Assembly: GCF_030123325.1 (NCBI RefSeq)
Contig: NZ_CP126106.1
Span: forward strand, 896,001-960,000
DNA from: Peribacillus simplex
Lineage (GTDB): Bacteria; Bacillota; Bacilli; Bacillales; DSM-1321
Direction of reading: 5' to 3'
Length of the DNA: 64,000 nucleotides
The position numbers and the translations under genes are program-made. The stretch's first letter is position 1. Every line of letters begins with the position of its first letter. This document shows positions 61,148 to 64,000 of this stretch, piece after piece. Under the pieces are notes generated by a model, which was given only the letters and a program-made list of their open reading frames with translations, did no database searches and was not told the origin of the DNA.

Positions 61148-62323
61148 TTAGTTAAGAACTCGGACTGCCTTTACAAAGCTAGGTCCCCAGTAAGAACTGT
61201 TGATGTTAGCGTAGGAAACACCTTTAGATGTGGAAGCATTCAGCATTTGACCATTACCGGCATAAATTCCCACATGATTGATTACACCATCATTGTTGGT
61301 ATCGAAAAATACTAAATCCCCTTTTTGGAGGGATTTTGAAGATACAGTTGTACCAACTTGTGATTGTGCCACTGAAGTTCGAGGCAATGAAACACCTGCA
61401 CTTTGGAAGGCCCTTAATGTGAATGAAGAGCAATCAAATACATCAGTGCGTGAAGTGCTCGCACCGTAAACATACCTGGCTCCCATATACTTAGCGCCAG
61501 CAGCCAAAACTTGATCCGCCTTGGTCGATTTGGACGGTTTTTTAATTGAAGATGCTGAGGCTTGTCCTGAAACCCGGATGGATTGGCCGATACGAATACG
61601 ATTTGAATTGGAAATATTAGGGTTAATTTTAAGTAAGGCACTAAGGGAAAGGTTATATCTTTTAGCGATTGTTGATAAAGAATCCCCTAATTTAACCACA
61701 TAAACTTCTGTTGTATTTTTACTATTATTCGTATTGTTGTTAAGTGTATTAACCTTCAAGACCTGGCCGGGAAAAATAAGGTTACTAGTCAAATTGTTTT
61801 TAGACTTTAATTGTTTGACAGTCATATTATTGACTCTAGCAATTTTGTCCAGGGTGTCCCCGGATTTGACCCTATATGTAGCATTAGAAGGACTGTTTTT
61901 AGCCGTAGAGCTGGATGCAGGGGTTTTTCCGGAAACTCGGATGGATTGGCCAATATAAATGCGATCCGAATTAGAAATATCAGTGTTTAATTTAAGCAGG
62001 GCACTAAGGGAAAGGTTATACTTTTTAGCAATTTTTGATAAAGAATCCCCCAGTTTAACCACATGTTTTTCGGTTTTATCTATATTTTTATCTGTATGGT
62101 TGTTAAGGTTATTAACCTTCAAGACTTGGCCGGGAAAAATGAGGTTACTAGTCAAATGGTTTTGTGACTTTAATGCTTGGACAGTTGTATGATTAGCTTT
62201 AGAGATTCCATCAAGGGTGTCCCCTGATTTAACTTGATAAGAACCAGCATAAGCAGAAGTGCCTGCCACTAGGGTACCTATAATGGTTCCTGCAAGAATG
62301 AAAGAGTTTTTAGAATTGTTCAT
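61148..62323 (-). CDS. LysM / NlpC-P60 cell-wall endopeptidase (LytE-like)
   Basis: This 391-residue secreted protein has a signal peptide (residues 1-26, cleavage after SAYA), four LysM domains (29-72, 87-131, 150-192, 208-252) and a C-terminal NlpC/P60 domain (270-391). The latter has catalytic Cys298 in DCSSFT, His350 in INHVGIY and Asn362. It cuts the D-Glu-mDAP link in peptidoglycan peptides, as LytE and LytF do. The LysM part is an exact tandem duplication of a 121-residue module, each module holding two different LysM types. Shine-Dalgarno aggagg is about ten bases from the ATG. Confidence 0.94.
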   Translation of the reverse strand: MNNSKNSFILAGTIIGTLVAGTSAYAGSYQVKSGDTLDGISKANHTTVQALKSQNHLTSNLIFPGQVLKVNNLNNHTDKNIDKTEKHVVKLGDSLSKIAKKYNLSLSALLKLNTDISNSDRIYIGQSIRVSGKTPASSSTAKNSPSNATYRVKSGDTLDKIARVNNMTVKQLKSKNNLTSNLIFPGQVLKVNTLNNNTNNSKNTTEVYVVKLGDSLSTIAKRYNLSLSALLKINPNISNSNRIRIGQSIRVSGQASASSIKKPSKSTKADQVLAAGAKYMGARYVYGASTSRTDVFDCSSFTLRAFQSAGVSLPRTSVAQSQVGTTVSSKSLQKGDLVFFDTNNDGVINHVGIYAGNGQMLNASTSKGVSYANINSSYWGPSFVKAVRVLN

Positions 62324-62557
62324 TTAGGAAAGTTCCTCCTGATGTGGTAAAAAAATATGTAGCATTTATATTATAAGGGTATGGAATATAAAAAACATGA
62401 CCCATATAAATAAAATTCAGCTTTTTCGTCATTTTTCATGTAATCTTTCTCAGGGAATTGGGGGTTTGTGGGATTAAGATGGAGTTTAAGAGGGCCATAC
62501 TGGAATTTCGCATAAATAGATTAAAAGAGCATTTCATAAAATAGAAGTTTAAGGAAA

Positions 62558-62595
62558 TTAAAAAGAAAGGTAAGGATAGCATATCCTTACCTTTC
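62558..62595 (-). terminator. Terminator of the ycgR-ycgQ unit
   Basis: gaaaggtaaggata (62565-62578) pairs perfectly with tatccttacctttc (62582-62595); on the minus strand five T residues follow. Confidence 0.88.
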
Positions 62596-62608
62596 CATGA
62601 TTCATTTT

Positions 62609-63445
62609 TTAATATTGTCTATAAACATAGGGATCATCCGGTTCAGCGATTTTATTATGTGATGATACTTTGAGCAGGGGAATGGTTTTCTTGAATGGCT
62701 GATAATAAATGGATTCCAATTCACCTGTCACGGAATACCACTCATCATTTTTAGGATGCATTCCTTCAGGAAATTCGATTAGCATACCGAATACCCCAGA
62801 GTCCGCGACACAGTGAATGACCCCAAACCGGAAAAGGAATACCTGGTTTTTGGCTAGCTCATTTGAATTGTACGAAAATCCGGTTAACGTTATTTGCTTG
62901 CCAGTGAACTTTCCAGGAGAGTAATAGATGGCTTCTAAATCGTTTAGGTAGTTTTCATCTGTCAATTGAAGACTCTCACGATCAACCAAGCCTTTGAGAG
63001 AGTTATCCATTAAAGTTAAATAGTCATCCTTGCCATAATAAAGACTCGTATCCGGCTGCAGGAATTGATGCTGGCTATATTCATCTGAGTCTTCATATAC
63101 TGGAAAATGAAATCCTTTTTTTTCTACAATATTGGAGTCCATAGTGGCAACAGGCAAAAAGAGACCAGTTAAAATAGGAATGAGGTATAGGAAGTAAGTA
63201 AGGTTCCTTTTCCATTTCTTATTTTCCTGGGAGTGATCATGTCCGCACTGACAATCAATACATTCTTCTTGATTATCTTCCTTAAAATATAAGTAAGATC
63301 CCATTAACGTGAATATTGCCAGTATATAGATGGCAATCTGTGAAACATATGAATATTCCATATTAATGTATTTCGATATATTCCCCGAGGCGTGTAAGTG
63401 CATGAATAAAAAAGTAAGTCCAAGTAATATGAATAATCTTCCCAT
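62609..63445 (-). CDS. ycgQ: YcgQ-like membrane protein (TIGR03943 family)
   Basis: This 278-residue protein starts with two membrane helices (residues 3-22 and 34-52), has a short His/Cys-rich cytoplasmic segment (EECIDCQCGHDHSQE), another helix, and a soluble extracytoplasmic C-terminal domain (CVADSGVFGMLIEFP). The CIDCQCGHDH cluster suggests metal binding. It pairs with the permease YcgR upstream (14-base gap), a set thought to export or handle metals or other ions. The ATG at 63445 follows aagaggg; the longer frame to 63520 overlaps ycgR and is rejected. Confidence 0.85.
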   Translation of the reverse strand: MGRLFILLGLTFLFMHLHASGNISKYINMEYSYVSQIAIYILAIFTLMGSYLYFKEDNQEECIDCQCGHDHSQENKKWKRNLTYFLYLIPILTGLFLPVATMDSNIVEKKGFHFPVYEDSDEYSQHQFLQPDTSLYYGKDDYLTLMDNSLKGLVDRESLQLTDENYLNDLEAIYYSPGKFTGKQITLTGFSYNSNELAKNQVFLFRFGVIHCVADSGVFGMLIEFPEGMHPKNDEWYSVTGELESIYYQPFKKTIPLLKVSSHNKIAEPDDPYVYRQY

Positions 63446-63459
63446 ATAAAACACCCTCT

Positions 63460-63999
63460 TTAAGAAATAAACAATAAAGTTAGGCCTAAGACGGAAATGA
63501 ATATATAGGCCATCAAACATAAAACGAATTTTGTTTTGAAGGTACCTAAAAGCATGATCGTATTTTTAATATCAAACATGGCCCCAAATACAAGAAAAGC
63601 AACAAGTGAAGAGGGCGAGAAGGTACTTCTAAAAGAACTTGCAACAAAGGCGTCCGCTTGGGAACACAAGGACATGACATAGGACAAAGCCATCATGACC
63701 GCATTCCCGGATAGTTTTCCTTGCCCAATTTCAAGCAATAGGGATGTTTTCAAAAACGTTTGAATGGCAGCTGCCAGCAGTGCACCAATGATTAAGTATT
63801 TTCCAACAGAAAAGAACTCTTCAATCGAGTGTTTAAACATCCCCGTTATTTTGTCTTTAAATGTAAGTTTATGGTGATGAATATGTTCGCTATGTTCCTG
63901 TTTAAGCTGATTTGTCTTGAATTGAAAAGACAGGATGCATGCAATGATCAGGACGACCACGAATGCAATTCCGGCACGATAGAAAACCATGCTCCAGCT
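63460..63999 (-). CDS. ycgR: YcgR-like permease (5' end beyond window)
   Basis: The frame is open to the window edge (the codons before the ATG at 63990 read S-W-S), so this is the 3' part of a longer gene; B. subtilis YcgR has about 294 residues. The visible 180 codons carry four to five helices, a His-rich loop (EHSEHIHHHKLTFKD) and the family motif VMALSYVMSLCSQADAFVASSF. It belongs to the DUF318/YraQ-type permease family, likely a transporter for metals or related solutes working with ycgQ. The start cannot be seen. Confidence 0.85.
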   Translation of the reverse strand, partial: SWSMVFYRAGIAFVVVLIIACILSFQFKTNQLKQEHSEHIHHHKLTFKDKITGMFKHSIEEFFSVGKYLIIGALLAAAIQTFLKTSLLLEIGQGKLSGNAVMMALSYVMSLCSQADAFVASSFRSTFSPSSLVAFLVFGAMFDIKNTIMLLGTFKTKFVLCLMAYIFISVLGLTLLFIS

Positions 64000-64000
64000 A

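Noticed and set aside
60983..61315. Plus-strand ORF of 110 codons
   Set aside because: It crosses the terminator at 61072-61113 and runs antisense into the NlpC/P60 gene.

Overview
The window looks like the chromosome of a low-GC, endospore-forming Bacillaceae, most like the Peribacillus / Bacillus simplex group. Grounds: strong Shine-Dalgarno sites and many SD-supported TTG and GTG starts; an M-box Mg2+ riboswitch before mgtE; a ydaO-type c-di-AMP riboswitch before a KimA K+ transporter; the sporulation-linked genes prkA, yhbH and glcU-gdh; and a queG / amidase / trmL / prkA / yhbH order that echoes the B. subtilis yhb region. The species is inference.

Layout. 1-6 kb: two tandem paralogous regulators (the first cut by the window edge), then an M20 amidohydrolase, a DUF3311 protein and a sodium:solute symporter, which reads as one uptake-and-hydrolysis unit. 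6-9.5 kb: a small spore-type gene, decayed remnants (a lipoprotein leader, an Sfp-like PPTase piece), a lipoprotein hydrolase and the M-box. 9.5-20.6 kb: mgtE, a YfmJ-like oxidoreductase, a FUSC membrane protein, a YbjN protein, tRNA-Gly(TCC), a B3/B4 protein, queG, a YhbB-like amidase, trmL and an NfsA-type nitroreductase. 20.8-24.7 kb: a Fur-box-controlled ferric siderophore ABC importer. 24.8-30.3 kb: glnL-glnK divergent from glsA and an amino-acid permease. 30.5-35.1 kb: prkA, yhbH and small genes.

35.4-43.2 kb: CynX-type MFS exporter with a FadR-type regulator, an APC permease, a decayed accessory stretch with a transposase-like remnant, a DHFR/RibD-like enzyme, a cytochrome P450 and two small genes. 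43.3-47.6 kb: gtaB divergent from a DUF6044 / GT2 / GtrA operon, probably for glycosylating cell-surface or spore polymers. 47.9-57.2 kb: c-di-AMP riboswitch and kimA, glcU-gdh, FMN reductase, a BASS transporter, an Rrf2 regulator with a nitroreductase, signal peptidase I and cobT. 57.2-60.7 kb: a PAS/sigma-54-type activator divergent from an indolepyruvate/pyruvate decarboxylase, ending in a dispersed Bacillaceae repeat. 61-64 kb: a LysM-NlpC/P60 wall hydrolase and the ycgQ-ycgR pair, with ycgR cut by the window edge.

No CRISPR array, complete insertion sequence or prophage was seen. The most unusual items are the tandem regulator pair with a palindromic operator candidate, a decayed duplicate of the c-di-AMP riboswitch, a palindrome over the nitroreductase promoter, a sigma-54-type activator with no visible sigma-54 promoter beside it, and several intact small genes shorter than 60 codons.
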